DNA of 64,000 nucleotides from Saprospiraceae bacterium (GTDB lineage Bacteria > Bacteroidota > Bacteroidia > Chitinophagales > Saprospiraceae): the NCBI GenBank assembly GCA_020846655.1, contig JADLDL010000375.1:1-64000 (forward strand). Reading direction: 5' to 3'. The position numbers and the translations under genes are program-made. Positions within the stretch are counted from its first letter, which is position 1. Each line of letters opens with the position of its first letter. The notes below the pieces were generated by a model. The model ran no database searches. It saw only the letters and a program-made list of their open reading frames with translations, and was not told the DNA's origin. This document shows, piece by piece, positions 1 through 8,610 of the stretch.

Positions 1-1511
1 AAGGCCATGTAGGAAGGCATATCAGTGAGGAACAAGCCCAGAAAATAACGGATTTCATTGCCGTGCAAATAAAACGAATCAAAGCGCGGATCGTCCTTAT
101 CCGCCGTCATGAGGGTGAAATTGGGGGCAAACTGCCGGGTTTCCAGCCAGTGCCGGTACTGCCAGAAATCGCGCATGAACTTGGACGTGCCCACCGGCTC
201 CGCCTGGAGATCGCCCAGTGTAGAGTCTGCCAGGGAGGCTTCCAGGTGTTCGCATTCATCTCCGTAGGCCATTTCATTGGGCGGCGCCAAAAAACTCTCG
301 GCAAAGTATCCGAAATAGGGTTTTTCAGCCAAAATGAAGTGTTTGACGGCACCTAGCAGGTCGTAATATTCGCCTGGCGCCTGGGGCACCCCTTTGGGTC
401 GCATTTGCACATGCGACATATCGCCGCGCATGAAATCAAAATTATAAGCGGCCTGGATATCCCGGTAGTGGGCACAAACGTAGTCCCAGGCAGCCGTGTT
501 GGGCCGATCAAAGTCCAGTTCCCAGTGTTGATTGTTGTCTTTGGACTCGTACAAGCGGTAGCGGGCCAATGGGCCGAATACCCTGGACATAGGCTGGGGT
601 TCCTTGATCCGGTAGTCGCGCCAGATCCGGCCGTCTTCGTCCTGCACCATCGCGAGTGGGTTGGGGTCTACTTCCAAGCCCCGGTATGGCGGCGCCATAG
701 TGGCGGGCACCGTTTCGAAGCCTTCTTCGTAGAGGCATTGCATCAGGCTTTTTCGCCGGGCCAGACGCTCCTCTGCATCGCTGGGTTCGCCAAACAGGCA
801 GCGCAGGCGCTCGGCTTCGGCCCAATGCTGAAAAAATTCGCTGGTATCGGTTGGGATATAAAATCCCGGCACCGCACTACCCTGCTCCAGGAGCCAGGCT
901 AAAATCGTCAGTTGAACGTCGGTAAACAAATCGCTGTGGTGCCGCACAATCTCGAGTTCGCGGCGTTGCAGCCATTCAAAATATTGCGGATTGGCCAGGG
1001 CCTGTTCGGAATAGCGGTCTGTGTGCGGGACCACATCCATACCCACCGTTTTGCCCAAGAGGTGCAACAGGTTGACCACCACCTTTAGTTGTTTTTCAAC
1101 CGTATCTAAATCAGGGAATACCGTGGCCAATTCGGGACTGTAAAACTCCGGGTTGAGGTTCCAACTACAGGGGCCATACAGGCTGGAAACAACCCCCGTT
1201 TCCCAAACAGGTAAAATATGGATCGCATTTTGCGCATGCGGCAGGGTAAGTGCGTAAGGAACAATTTTCCAGAAATGCTGAATCGTGCGCACATTGATCC
1301 CCACTGTTTTGGCGGTTTTCAACCATTGCGTATCGCGCTGCCGGGCTACCGGGCTTTCGAAGTGTATGGCCGGGTCCATCGCCCGGAAAACGGCATCAGC
1401 ACCATACTGGCTTTCCAGGATTTGAAGGATCTCCCGGACAGAAAATTGCTGGATTTCCTGAGGGAGCAGGGTCAGGCAGGACTCGGGCAGATCGGACAAG
1501 GTCTTCGACAC
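1..1511 (-). CDS. alpha-amylase (GH13)-like glycoside hydrolase, C-terminus beyond the left edge
   Basis: Read by hand on the minus strand; continuous open frame from a GTG at about 1511 down to base 1, absent from the ORF track because it has no stop in the window. GH13-like motifs in order: GMDVVPHTDR (region I), FDFMRGDMSH (region II, Asp nucleophile), YFGYFAESF (region III, Glu). Confidence 0.75.
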   Translation of the reverse strand, partial: MSKTLSDLPESCLTLLPQEIQQFSVREILQILESQYGADAVFRAMDPAIHFESPVARQRDTQWLKTAKTVGINVRTIQHFWKIVPYALTLPHAQNAIHILPVWETGVVSSLYGPCSWNLNPEFYSPELATVFPDLDTVEKQLKVVVNLLHLLGKTVGMDVVPHTDRYSEQALANPQYFEWLQRRELEIVRHHSDLFTDVQLTILAWLLEQGSAVPGFYIPTDTSEFFQHWAEAERLRCLFGEPSDAEERLARRKSLMQCLYEEGFETVPATMAPPYRGLEVDPNPLAMVQDEDGRIWRDYRIKEPQPMSRVFGPLARYRLYESKDNNQHWELDFDRPNTAAWDYVCAHYRDIQAAYNFDFMRGDMSHVQMRPKGVPQAPGEYYDLLGAVKHFILAEKPYFGYFAESFLAPPNEMAYGDECEHLEASLADSTLGDLQAEPVGTSKFMRDFWQYRHWLETRQFAPNFTLMTADKDDPRFDSFYLHGNEIRYFLGLFLTDMPSYMA

Positions 1512-1742
1512 AGTACTTAAACAATAAATGAACAAATCGCGTTGGTGAATACTGGACTACTTCTAAATAGCCTTTTTTTATTGCTTATAATCGGTTATAT
1601 TCGCTGCGCGAAAGTAGATGAAAACGAGAAGAGCTAAGGGGCAAATATTACTACGACAGTACATAAAGACAAAGACAAACACACCCTAAGCAGCGCACCA
1701 CACTGCTTTAATCCTTTTCCCGAGAACAAAAACGCTCAGACC

Positions 1743-2273
1743 GTGATTTACAAAGTAAAACTAAAAAATGCCGACGACATGGTTTTGTTGGATGACCATG
1801 TGTACGATTGGTTGACCGCAGACGCCTATCTCTCCAAAATTGATTTGGTCAACAACCTGCGCAAACACTCCAGTGGCTGCGCCGTGTTTCAAAAAACCTG
1901 GAAAAAAGCCGACGGCGGGTTCAAGACCGAAACGATCTATCTCCACAAGATCATCGCAGAAAAATTTTTAGGCGACCAGAAGCTTGATAAAAAGCGGCTG
2001 GTGGGTGCTAAAAATGGCGACAAACTGGATTGCCGGCTCGACAACCTGCTGTACCGTTCGCGCTCGGTAGCCAGCCGGCAACGCAAAACCAGCAGCAAAA
2101 CAGGTTTTACCGGCGTATACCGGGAGCACAACCGCTTCCGCGCAGTTATCTCCATACGGGGAAAATCCGTGCATATCGGCATGTTTGATACCGCCGAAGA
2201 AGCAGCATCTGCCTACAACAAGGTTTCCAGGGAAACCTACGGCGAAGAAGGCAAGATTAACAAGATTAAATAG
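1743..2273 (+). CDS. HNH endonuclease-like protein with C-terminal AP2 domain
   Basis: GTG start. LHKIIAEKFLG...NGDKLDCRLDNL resembles HNH; TGFTGVYREHNRFRAVISIRGKSVHIGMFDTAEEAASAYNKVSRETYGE matches the AP2/ERF fold pattern. Confidence 0.8.
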   Translation: MIYKVKLKNADDMVLLDDHVYDWLTADAYLSKIDLVNNLRKHSSGCAVFQKTWKKADGGFKTETIYLHKIIAEKFLGDQKLDKKRLVGAKNGDKLDCRLDNLLYRSRSVASRQRKTSSKTGFTGVYREHNRFRAVISIRGKSVHIGMFDTAEEAASAYNKVSRETYGEEGKINKIK

Positions 2274-2286
2274 AAGGCCTGCTGTT

Positions 2287-2892
2287 TTAGTGCATCCGAT
2301 CGCCACGTGGGGTCATTTCCTGCAGGATATGTGCTTCCCGGTACAGGTATTCCTGCCAGCGCAAACGCACGGCGGTGGGGTCGAAATACAATTCTGCCAG
2401 GTCCAGAAACATCCGGTAGTGGCTGGCTTCGGCAACCATGAATTTGTGGTACCAACCGCGCAACTCCTCGTCAGCGCAATACAACGACAGCAATCGAAAG
2501 CGTTCGCAGCTGCGCGCCTCAATCAGGGCGCAAGTAAGCAAACGCTCCAAAAGCGCCTCCTCGCGGGAGACGCCTTTTTTCTGAAATTTCAACACCTCGT
2601 TGACGTATTCGTCCTTGCGCTGCCGGCCCAGGCGCAGGTTTCGTTTCTTCAATTCGACCAGCACCAATCGAAAGTGCCCCCATTCCTCCGTGACCACCGG
2701 CGCCAATTCTTCCACAAGTTCGAGCCGGTCCGGGTACGCCTGAATCAAGGAAATGCAAGCCGTTGCTGCTTTTTGTTCGCAATACGCGTGGTCTGTCAGG
2801 ATTTCCCCAAGGTCCATTTCAGCCAGGTTGACCCAGCGGGGGTCTGTCGGCAATTTCAAGCCGAGTTTGGTGTTGTGCAGTACCGATTCCAT
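2287..2892 (-). CDS. miaE: tRNA-(ms[2]io[6]A)-hydroxylase
   Basis: 201 aa; ferritin-like diiron motifs DHAYCEQKAA, EEWGHF, EARSCERF, EASHYRMF. Confidence 0.85.
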   Translation of the reverse strand: MESVLHNTKLGLKLPTDPRWVNLAEMDLGEILTDHAYCEQKAATACISLIQAYPDRLELVEELAPVVTEEWGHFRLVLVELKKRNLRLGRQRKDEYVNEVLKFQKKGVSREEALLERLLTCALIEARSCERFRLLSLYCADEELRGWYHKFMVAEASHYRMFLDLAELYFDPTAVRLRWQEYLYREAHILQEMTPRGDRMH

Positions 2893-2896
2893 TCTG

Positions 2897-2904
2897 CAAA
2901 AGTA
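2897..2904 (-). promoter_or_regulatory. Bacteroidota -7 element (TACTTTTG) for miaE
   Basis: Plus-strand caaaagta 5 bp upstream of the miaE ATG. Confidence 0.5.
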
Positions 2905-2921
2905 CTACTCCGGCGGTTTTT

Positions 2922-2929
2922 TACCTTTG
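2922..2929 (+). promoter_or_regulatory. Bacteroidota -7 element (TACCTTTG) for the SpoU methyltransferase
   Basis: Exact TAnnTTTG 22 bp before the start. Confidence 0.6.
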
Positions 2930-2951
2930 CCTCCGCAAACTTCGTTTTGGC

Positions 2952-3482
2952 ATGGAAAAACTCAGCATGGCGGCCCTGAACCGGCTTAGTCCGGATTCTT
3001 TTCGGGAAACCAAAAAATACCCCATCGTGTTGGTGCTCGACAACGTGCGCTCCGGGCTGAACGTCGGCTCGGTGTTTCGTACCGCCGATGCCTTTGCGCT
3101 GGAACGGGTGATGCTCTGCGGTATCACTGCCCAGCCGCCGCACCGCGAGATCCTGAAAACAGCCTTGGGCAGCACCGAATCCGTCGATTGGCAGTACCTC
3201 GAATCCACCCTGGAGGCTGTGCGGCAATTGCAGGCCTCCGGCTACCAGACCTGGGCAGTGGAACAAACCACGGAAAAAACCTGGTTGCAGGATTTTTTGC
3301 CTTCGGCCAACGAGAAATATGCCTTTGTGTTTGGCAACGAGGTAGACGGCGTGCAGGATGAAGTGCTCCGGCGCTGTACCGGCGTGTTGGAAATTCCACA
3401 ATTCGGCACCAAGCATTCACTCAACATTGCCGTAACGGCGGGCATCGTCAGTTGGGAGTTGGTGCGCAAGTTGAACCTGTAA
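2952..3482 (+). CDS. TrmH/SpoU family RNA methyltransferase
   Basis: VLDNVRSGLNVGSVFRTADAF, FGNEVDGV, IPQFGTKHSLNIAVTAGI motifs. Confidence 0.88.
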   Translation: MEKLSMAALNRLSPDSFRETKKYPIVLVLDNVRSGLNVGSVFRTADAFALERVMLCGITAQPPHREILKTALGSTESVDWQYLESTLEAVRQLQASGYQTWAVEQTTEKTWLQDFLPSANEKYAFVFGNEVDGVQDEVLRRCTGVLEIPQFGTKHSLNIAVTAGIVSWELVRKLNL

Positions 3483-3501
3483 AGAATCGCGTTACCTTCC
3501 T

Positions 3502-3509
3502 ACCTTTGC
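3502..3509 (+). promoter_or_regulatory. -7 element (TACCTTTG) for aspartate kinase
   Basis: Exact TAnnTTTG upstream of GTG 3569. Confidence 0.6.
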
Positions 3510-3568
3510 GCGTCCGAAACAGCCCCTTTGGCCCTTCATTTTTTCATGACTCAATTTTTCCAAACAAC

Positions 3569-4876
3569 GTGAATGTATTCAAATTTGGCGGCGCCAGCCT
3601 GAAAGACGCCGCAGGTGTAAAAAACGTAGCCTCGATTTTGCAACGCTATGCCTCTGATTCCCTGGTAGTTGTCGTTTCTGCTATGGGCAAATCCACCAAC
3701 GCACTGGAGGCTGTGGTGGCTGCTCATGCCAAACAAACCGGTGAGGCGCCAGCCTTGTACCAGGCGCTCAAAGAGCACCACTATGCCATCATGCGCGAAT
3801 TGTTTGAGCCCGGCGACGACGTGTTCAATATCGTCAACGACACCTTTGTAGAGGGCGACTGGGTGCTGGAAGAAAAACCCGCCGAGGACTATGACTACAT
3901 GTACGACCAGATCGTATGTGTCGGCGAATTGGTCTCCTCCAAAATTACAGCAGCCTATCTCAATAAAATAGGCCTCCGGACCCATTGGCTTGATGCCCGC
4001 GACGTGGTGGCCACCGACAACACCTACCGGGAAGGCTGGGTGATTTGGGATAAAACCAAGGCCAATACGCAAAAAAATGTGGCCCCTCTGTTGGCAAAAA
4101 GAGGCTTTGTGCTGACGCAGGGCTTTATCGGCGCCACTTCCGAAAATTTCACCACCACGCTGGGCCGCGAAGGTTCGGACTATTCGGCCGCCATTTTCTC
4201 CTACTGCCTCGATGCGGAAAGCATGTCGATCTGGAAGGATGTGCCTGGCGTCCTGAATGCTGACCCGCGTTTGTTTGAAAATGTGGTGAAACTTGACCGC
4301 CTTTCCTACAAAGAAGCCATCGAAATGACCTACTATGGCGCCCAGGTGATTCACCCAAAAACCATCAAGCCGCTGCAAAACAAAAATATCCCGCTATTTG
4401 TAAAGTCCTTTTTGGACCCGGCAGCGCCAGGCACTGAGATCAGCAGCGATACGGAAGAAGCCTATCCGCCCATTATTGTGGTGGAAAAAAACCAGGCCCT
4501 GCTGCACATCAGCACCAACGACTATTCCTTTGTGGCCGAGCAACATATGGCCCGCTTGTTTGCCAAACTGGCGGAGCTCCGGCTGTTTGTCAACATGATG
4601 CAAAACACCGCCATCAGTTTTACGATTTGCGTACCGAACGTGCCCGAACGCCTGGTCAAATTTGTCAAAGATGTCTCGGATGAATTCCGGGTCAAGCAGG
4701 AAAATGACTTGGAGTTGATCACCATCCGGCACTACAACGAAGAGACCATTGCTACCTTGAAAAAGGGCAAAATGGTTTTGTTTGAGGAGCGAATCCGCAA
4801 TACCATGCAAATGGTGGTGAAAAACGTACCCGCCATCGAGCGCCGTACCGTTGAATTGGAGCGGGCCAAAGGCTAG
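3569..4876 (+). CDS. aspartate kinase
   Basis: VFKFGGASLKDAAGVKNVA; GREGSDYSAA; C-terminal ACT-like region. GTG at 3569 preferred over the track start 3452, which overlaps the upstream gene. Confidence 0.88.
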   Translation: MNVFKFGGASLKDAAGVKNVASILQRYASDSLVVVVSAMGKSTNALEAVVAAHAKQTGEAPALYQALKEHHYAIMRELFEPGDDVFNIVNDTFVEGDWVLEEKPAEDYDYMYDQIVCVGELVSSKITAAYLNKIGLRTHWLDARDVVATDNTYREGWVIWDKTKANTQKNVAPLLAKRGFVLTQGFIGATSENFTTTLGREGSDYSAAIFSYCLDAESMSIWKDVPGVLNADPRLFENVVKLDRLSYKEAIEMTYYGAQVIHPKTIKPLQNKNIPLFVKSFLDPAAPGTEISSDTEEAYPPIIVVEKNQALLHISTNDYSFVAEQHMARLFAKLAELRLFVNMMQNTAISFTICVPNVPERLVKFVKDVSDEFRVKQENDLELITIRHYNEETIATLKKGKMVLFEERIRNTMQMVVKNVPAIERRTVELERAKG

Positions 4877-5030
4877 CGGCATTGAGAATTTTCGGCTGAA
4901 CCTGTTGCCCAGCCCTATGCTGGTCGATAAGTGACAACCGGGCCTTCCCGTACCTTGTTCTTTGTTGTTTTTAATCCATGTGCGCAGCCGCGCACGTGAT
5001 GTTCATGCGTTTTCCAAATCTTACTCCTCA

Positions 5031-7631
5031 ATGCGTAGTATCAAATTCCTTTTTTTTCTGGCTCTGGTGGCGCTTCCTGTATTGCTCGCCGCACAAATTC
5101 CACCCGCAAATGCCAGCCGGGGCAATATGCCGGGTAATCCCGCACAACTAAATATCGGCCGTTTTTATGGAAAAGTGCTGGACGAATCGACCGGCAAAGG
5201 CCTGGCCTATGCCTCTGTTCAATTGAGTGCGATGCGCTTCGACAGCACAAGCCGTTCCATGAAAGAAGTCCTCCTAGCCGGCCAACTCACCGAAGAAAAC
5301 GGCGATTTCAGCCTGGAAAACCTGCCGGCTATGGGCCAGTTTACCCTGAAGATCAGTTTTATGGGCTATGCCAGCCTCGAGCAGAAGGTTTCTTTTGGGC
5401 TCACGCCGGGTGGCCGGCCGGGTGCCGGTTTTGATCCGGGGAAACTGGACAAAGACCTCGGCAATATTACGCTGGCGACTTCCTCCAAAATGCTAAAAGA
5501 AGTGACGGTAAGTGGCGAAGCCTCGGTAGTGAGCCTGGCCTTGGATAAAAAAGTGTACAAAGTGGATAAAAATGCCGTTGCCGCCGGCGGCAACGCCGAA
5601 GATGCGTTGAAAAACGTGCCGTCCCTGACAGTGGATATTGATGGCAACGTAGCCATGCGCAATGCCGCGCCTCAAATTTTTGTCGACGGCCGCCCCACTA
5701 CCCTGGCACTCGACCAGATCCCAGCCGATGCCATCGACAACATCGAAGTGATCAGCAACCCTTCCGCCAAGTACGACGCTTCGGGCGGTACGGCGGGGAT
5801 TATCAATATCGTCCTGAAAAAAGAGCGCCGCGTGGGCTACAATGGTTCGATCCGGGCCGGCATTGATAAGCGTGGCCGAGGTAATTTAAATGGCGATTTG
5901 AATGCTCGCCAAGGCAAGATCAACGTCTTCCTGAGCGGTGGTTATTCAGCCCGCAAATCAATTGGCAACGGCGAAACCGACCGCTATAACCTGTTTGGGT
6001 CGCCGCTGACCAACGTTTACCAAAGCAGCAACTCCGAAAACGGCCGCGGTTTTATCAATAGCCGGGCCGGGATCGACTGGTTTGTCGACAATCGCAATAC
6101 CCTGACGCTCACGGGCAATTTCCACGGCGGCCGGTTCCGGTCCTTTGATGAATTGGGTATCCAAACCGATACCCTGCTCTCTGCTGGCCGGGTCAGCACC
6201 TTTGCCACCCGCAATTCGGACAACACCCGCCAATGGAAAAACCTGGGCAGCCAATTGTTGTACAAGCATTTGTTTCCCAAAGAAGGCAAAGAGTGGACCG
6301 CCGACCTGAACTACAACAGCAGTCGCTGGGACAACAAAGGTTTCTTCGCCACCACTTACCAGCAGTCGGCCACAGAGACCCGGCAACAACAAAACGGGGA
6401 GGGTGACAACCAGTTTGTTACCGTCCAAACCGATTATGTGGATCCCATCGGGCCAAAAATGAAAATTGAGGCGGGAGCCCGTGCCGCTATCCGGAACTAC
6501 AACAGCGAAAACGGCAATTTTCAATACGATTTCCAGCAGGGCGCCTATGTGCGCACGCCGGGTTTTGCGGACAAATACAAGTTCAACGATCAGGTGTACG
6601 CGGCCTACGCTACCTTCAGTAATTCCTACAGCCAATGGGGCTACCAGTTGGGCTTGCGCGCCGAAAGTTCGACCTACACCGGCACCTTAATCGATATCGA
6701 CTCCACTTTTTCTAATGAATTTCCCCTGAGTTTGTTTCCGAGTGTCTTTCTGACCTACAAACTCAATGAAGAGGACAATGTGCAGTTGAGTTATACCCGC
6801 CGGATCAATCGCCCGAACTTTTTCCAATTGGTGCCCTTTCCTGATTTTTCAGACTCCTTGCTGTTGTCGCGTGGTAATCCCGGGCTCATTCCGGAATTTA
6901 CCAATTCGCTGGAAGCCTCGTATCAGAATATTTTCAACCGCGCCCACAACCTCTTGGCGACGGTGTACTATAAGCAAACCACCAACCTGATCACGTCCTA
7001 CCAGTATTCTGAATTCAATGCTGCGCTCAACCGGGAAGTGATTGTTTCGACCTTTGCCAATTCAAATTCCAGTCAGGCCTATGGTTTGGAACTGACGCTG
7101 AAAAATACCTTTTGGAGCAAAATTGAATTGACGAGCAACCTGAATTTTTACAATTCAATCGTCAATGCGCGGAATATAGAGAGCAATTTGTCGAACGAAC
7201 AATTCACCTGGTTTGTGAAGGAGAACCTAAGTATAAAACTCCCGGCGCAACTGACCTTGCAACTGTCTGGCGAGTACCAGAGCCGTACGGCGGTGTCGTT
7301 GAGCAATCCTTCGATGCACGGTGGTTGGCGGGGCGGCCCGAGTTCTTCTGCACAAGGCTACACGATCCCGAACTGGTTTGTCGACGTGTCGCTGCGCAAG
7401 GACCTTTGGAACCGGACCGCGTCCATTTCGCTGGCGGTGCAGGATATTTTCAGGAGCCGGCGCAGTGGAAGCCACTCTGAGTCCATCTATTTTGTGCAGG
7501 ACAGTTGGCGCCGGCGCGACCCGCAGTTTGTGCGCCTGAATTTCTCCTGGCGCTTTGGCAAATTTGACGCATCCTTGTTTAAGAGGAAAAACAACAAAGT
7601 CAACGCAGAAGGCATGGACAGCGGTTTTTAA
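5031..7631 (+). CDS. TonB-dependent receptor-like outer membrane beta-barrel protein
   Basis: Signal peptide MRSIKFLFFLALVALPVLLAAQ, carboxypeptidase-regulatory-like domain, plug-like region, large barrel with terminal LNFSWRFGKF. ATG at 5031. Confidence 0.88.
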   Translation: MRSIKFLFFLALVALPVLLAAQIPPANASRGNMPGNPAQLNIGRFYGKVLDESTGKGLAYASVQLSAMRFDSTSRSMKEVLLAGQLTEENGDFSLENLPAMGQFTLKISFMGYASLEQKVSFGLTPGGRPGAGFDPGKLDKDLGNITLATSSKMLKEVTVSGEASVVSLALDKKVYKVDKNAVAAGGNAEDALKNVPSLTVDIDGNVAMRNAAPQIFVDGRPTTLALDQIPADAIDNIEVISNPSAKYDASGGTAGIINIVLKKERRVGYNGSIRAGIDKRGRGNLNGDLNARQGKINVFLSGGYSARKSIGNGETDRYNLFGSPLTNVYQSSNSENGRGFINSRAGIDWFVDNRNTLTLTGNFHGGRFRSFDELGIQTDTLLSAGRVSTFATRNSDNTRQWKNLGSQLLYKHLFPKEGKEWTADLNYNSSRWDNKGFFATTYQQSATETRQQQNGEGDNQFVTVQTDYVDPIGPKMKIEAGARAAIRNYNSENGNFQYDFQQGAYVRTPGFADKYKFNDQVYAAYATFSNSYSQWGYQLGLRAESSTYTGTLIDIDSTFSNEFPLSLFPSVFLTYKLNEEDNVQLSYTRRINRPNFFQLVPFPDFSDSLLLSRGNPGLIPEFTNSLEASYQNIFNRAHNLLATVYYKQTTNLITSYQYSEFNAALNREVIVSTFANSNSSQAYGLELTLKNTFWSKIELTSNLNFYNSIVNARNIESNLSNEQFTWFVKENLSIKLPAQLTLQLSGEYQSRTAVSLSNPSMHGGWRGGPSSSAQGYTIPNWFVDVSLRKDLWNRTASISLAVQDIFRSRRSGSHSESIYFVQDSWRRRDPQFVRLNFSWRFGKFDASLFKRKNNKVNAEGMDSGF

Positions 7632-7680
7632 GGCCCAGCCGATCTGTTTGTTATTTCAAGCCATTGAGGGCTTCGATCAG

Positions 7681-7714
7681 CCACTCCCGGGAAATGATTT
7701 CGGGAGTGGTTTTT
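7681..7714 (+). terminator. intrinsic terminator downstream of the outer-membrane receptor gene
   Basis: CCACTCCCG GGAAATGATTT CGGGAGTGG TTTTT. Confidence 0.8.
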
Positions 7715-7782
7715 AATTCTACATTCGTACTGCCGGGTTTTTTAATTGTATTTTCCAAAAACCCAAAGCCAGTTCCTCTTTG

Positions 7783-7790
7783 TACCTTTG
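7783..7790 (+). promoter_or_regulatory. -7 element (TACCTTTG) for mtgA
   Basis: Exact TAnnTTTG 20 bp before GTG 7811. Confidence 0.6.
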
Positions 7791-7810
7791 GCCCCCAAAA
7801 TATCCCGCTT

Positions 7811-8599
7811 GTGAATTTCCTGAAACGCATGTTGCGCCGCTGGTACCGCGCGATACCCCGCAAAGAAGACGGCACCTTGTCGTGGGGGCGCTATTTCCGC
7901 CGGCTGGTGCTCCGGCTGGTCCTTTGGTTTTTTGGCATAACCATCGGCCTGACACTGCTCTACGCCTTCCTTCCGGTGCCCTGCACGCCCCTCATGTTTA
8001 TCCGAAGTATCGAACAAGCCTCGGAGGCCAATCGAGACCTTCGCTGGAAGAAAGACTGGGTGCCCATGTCCGAATTGTCGCCCAAACTCCAATTGGCCGT
8101 GGTGTGCGCCGAAGACCAGGAGTTCCTGGAACACGAAGGCTTTGATTTTGCAGCCATTGAAAAAGCCTACAAATACAACCGCACCCACAAACGCAAGCGC
8201 GGCGCGAGCACCATCAGCCAGCAAACCGCCAAAAACACCTTCCTCTGGCCCGCCCGCTCCTGGATTCGTAAGGGCCTGGAGGTGTATTTTACCTTCCTGA
8301 TCGAAGTGATTTGGAGCAAGGAACGGATCATGACCGTCTACCTGAACATCATCGAATTTGGCGACGGCATCTACGGCGCAGAAGCGGCGGCCCGCCATTA
8401 TTACAACAAGGCAGCCAAGGACCTGACCACTTCCGAAGCCGCCATGCTGGCGGCTATTTTGCCCAATCCGCTGAAACGCTCGCCCAAAAACCCCAGCGGC
8501 GAGGTGCGCCAACGCCAACAATGGATCATCAGCCAGATGCGCATGTGGGGCGGGAAAATTGATTTTGACGACCCCAACACCCCTAAAAAAGAAAAATAG
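7811..8599 (+). CDS. mtgA: monofunctional biosynthetic peptidoglycan transglycosylase
   Basis: GT51 motifs: AVVCAEDQEFLEHEGFD, RGASTISQQTAKNTFL, EFGDGIYGAEAAARHYYNKAAKDL. GTG start 7811. Confidence 0.9.
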   Translation: MNFLKRMLRRWYRAIPRKEDGTLSWGRYFRRLVLRLVLWFFGITIGLTLLYAFLPVPCTPLMFIRSIEQASEANRDLRWKKDWVPMSELSPKLQLAVVCAEDQEFLEHEGFDFAAIEKAYKYNRTHKRKRGASTISQQTAKNTFLWPARSWIRKGLEVYFTFLIEVIWSKERIMTVYLNIIEFGDGIYGAEAAARHYYNKAAKDLTTSEAAMLAAILPNPLKRSPKNPSGEVRQRQQWIISQMRMWGGKIDFDDPNTPKKEK

Positions 8600-8610
8600 G
8601 AACCCATCGC

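Noticed and set aside
63-1520. Plus-strand ORFs 63-356, 405-902, 1218-1520
   Set aside because: Antisense to the open minus-strand GH13-like frame.
2185-2979. 264-aa plus-strand ORF
   Set aside because: Antisense to miaE and overlaps the ends of two better-supported genes.
7651-7875. 74-aa minus-strand ORF ending TTPEIISREWLIEALNGLK, considered as a gene remnant
   Set aside because: Overlaps the terminator hairpin and the mtgA start; too short to support.
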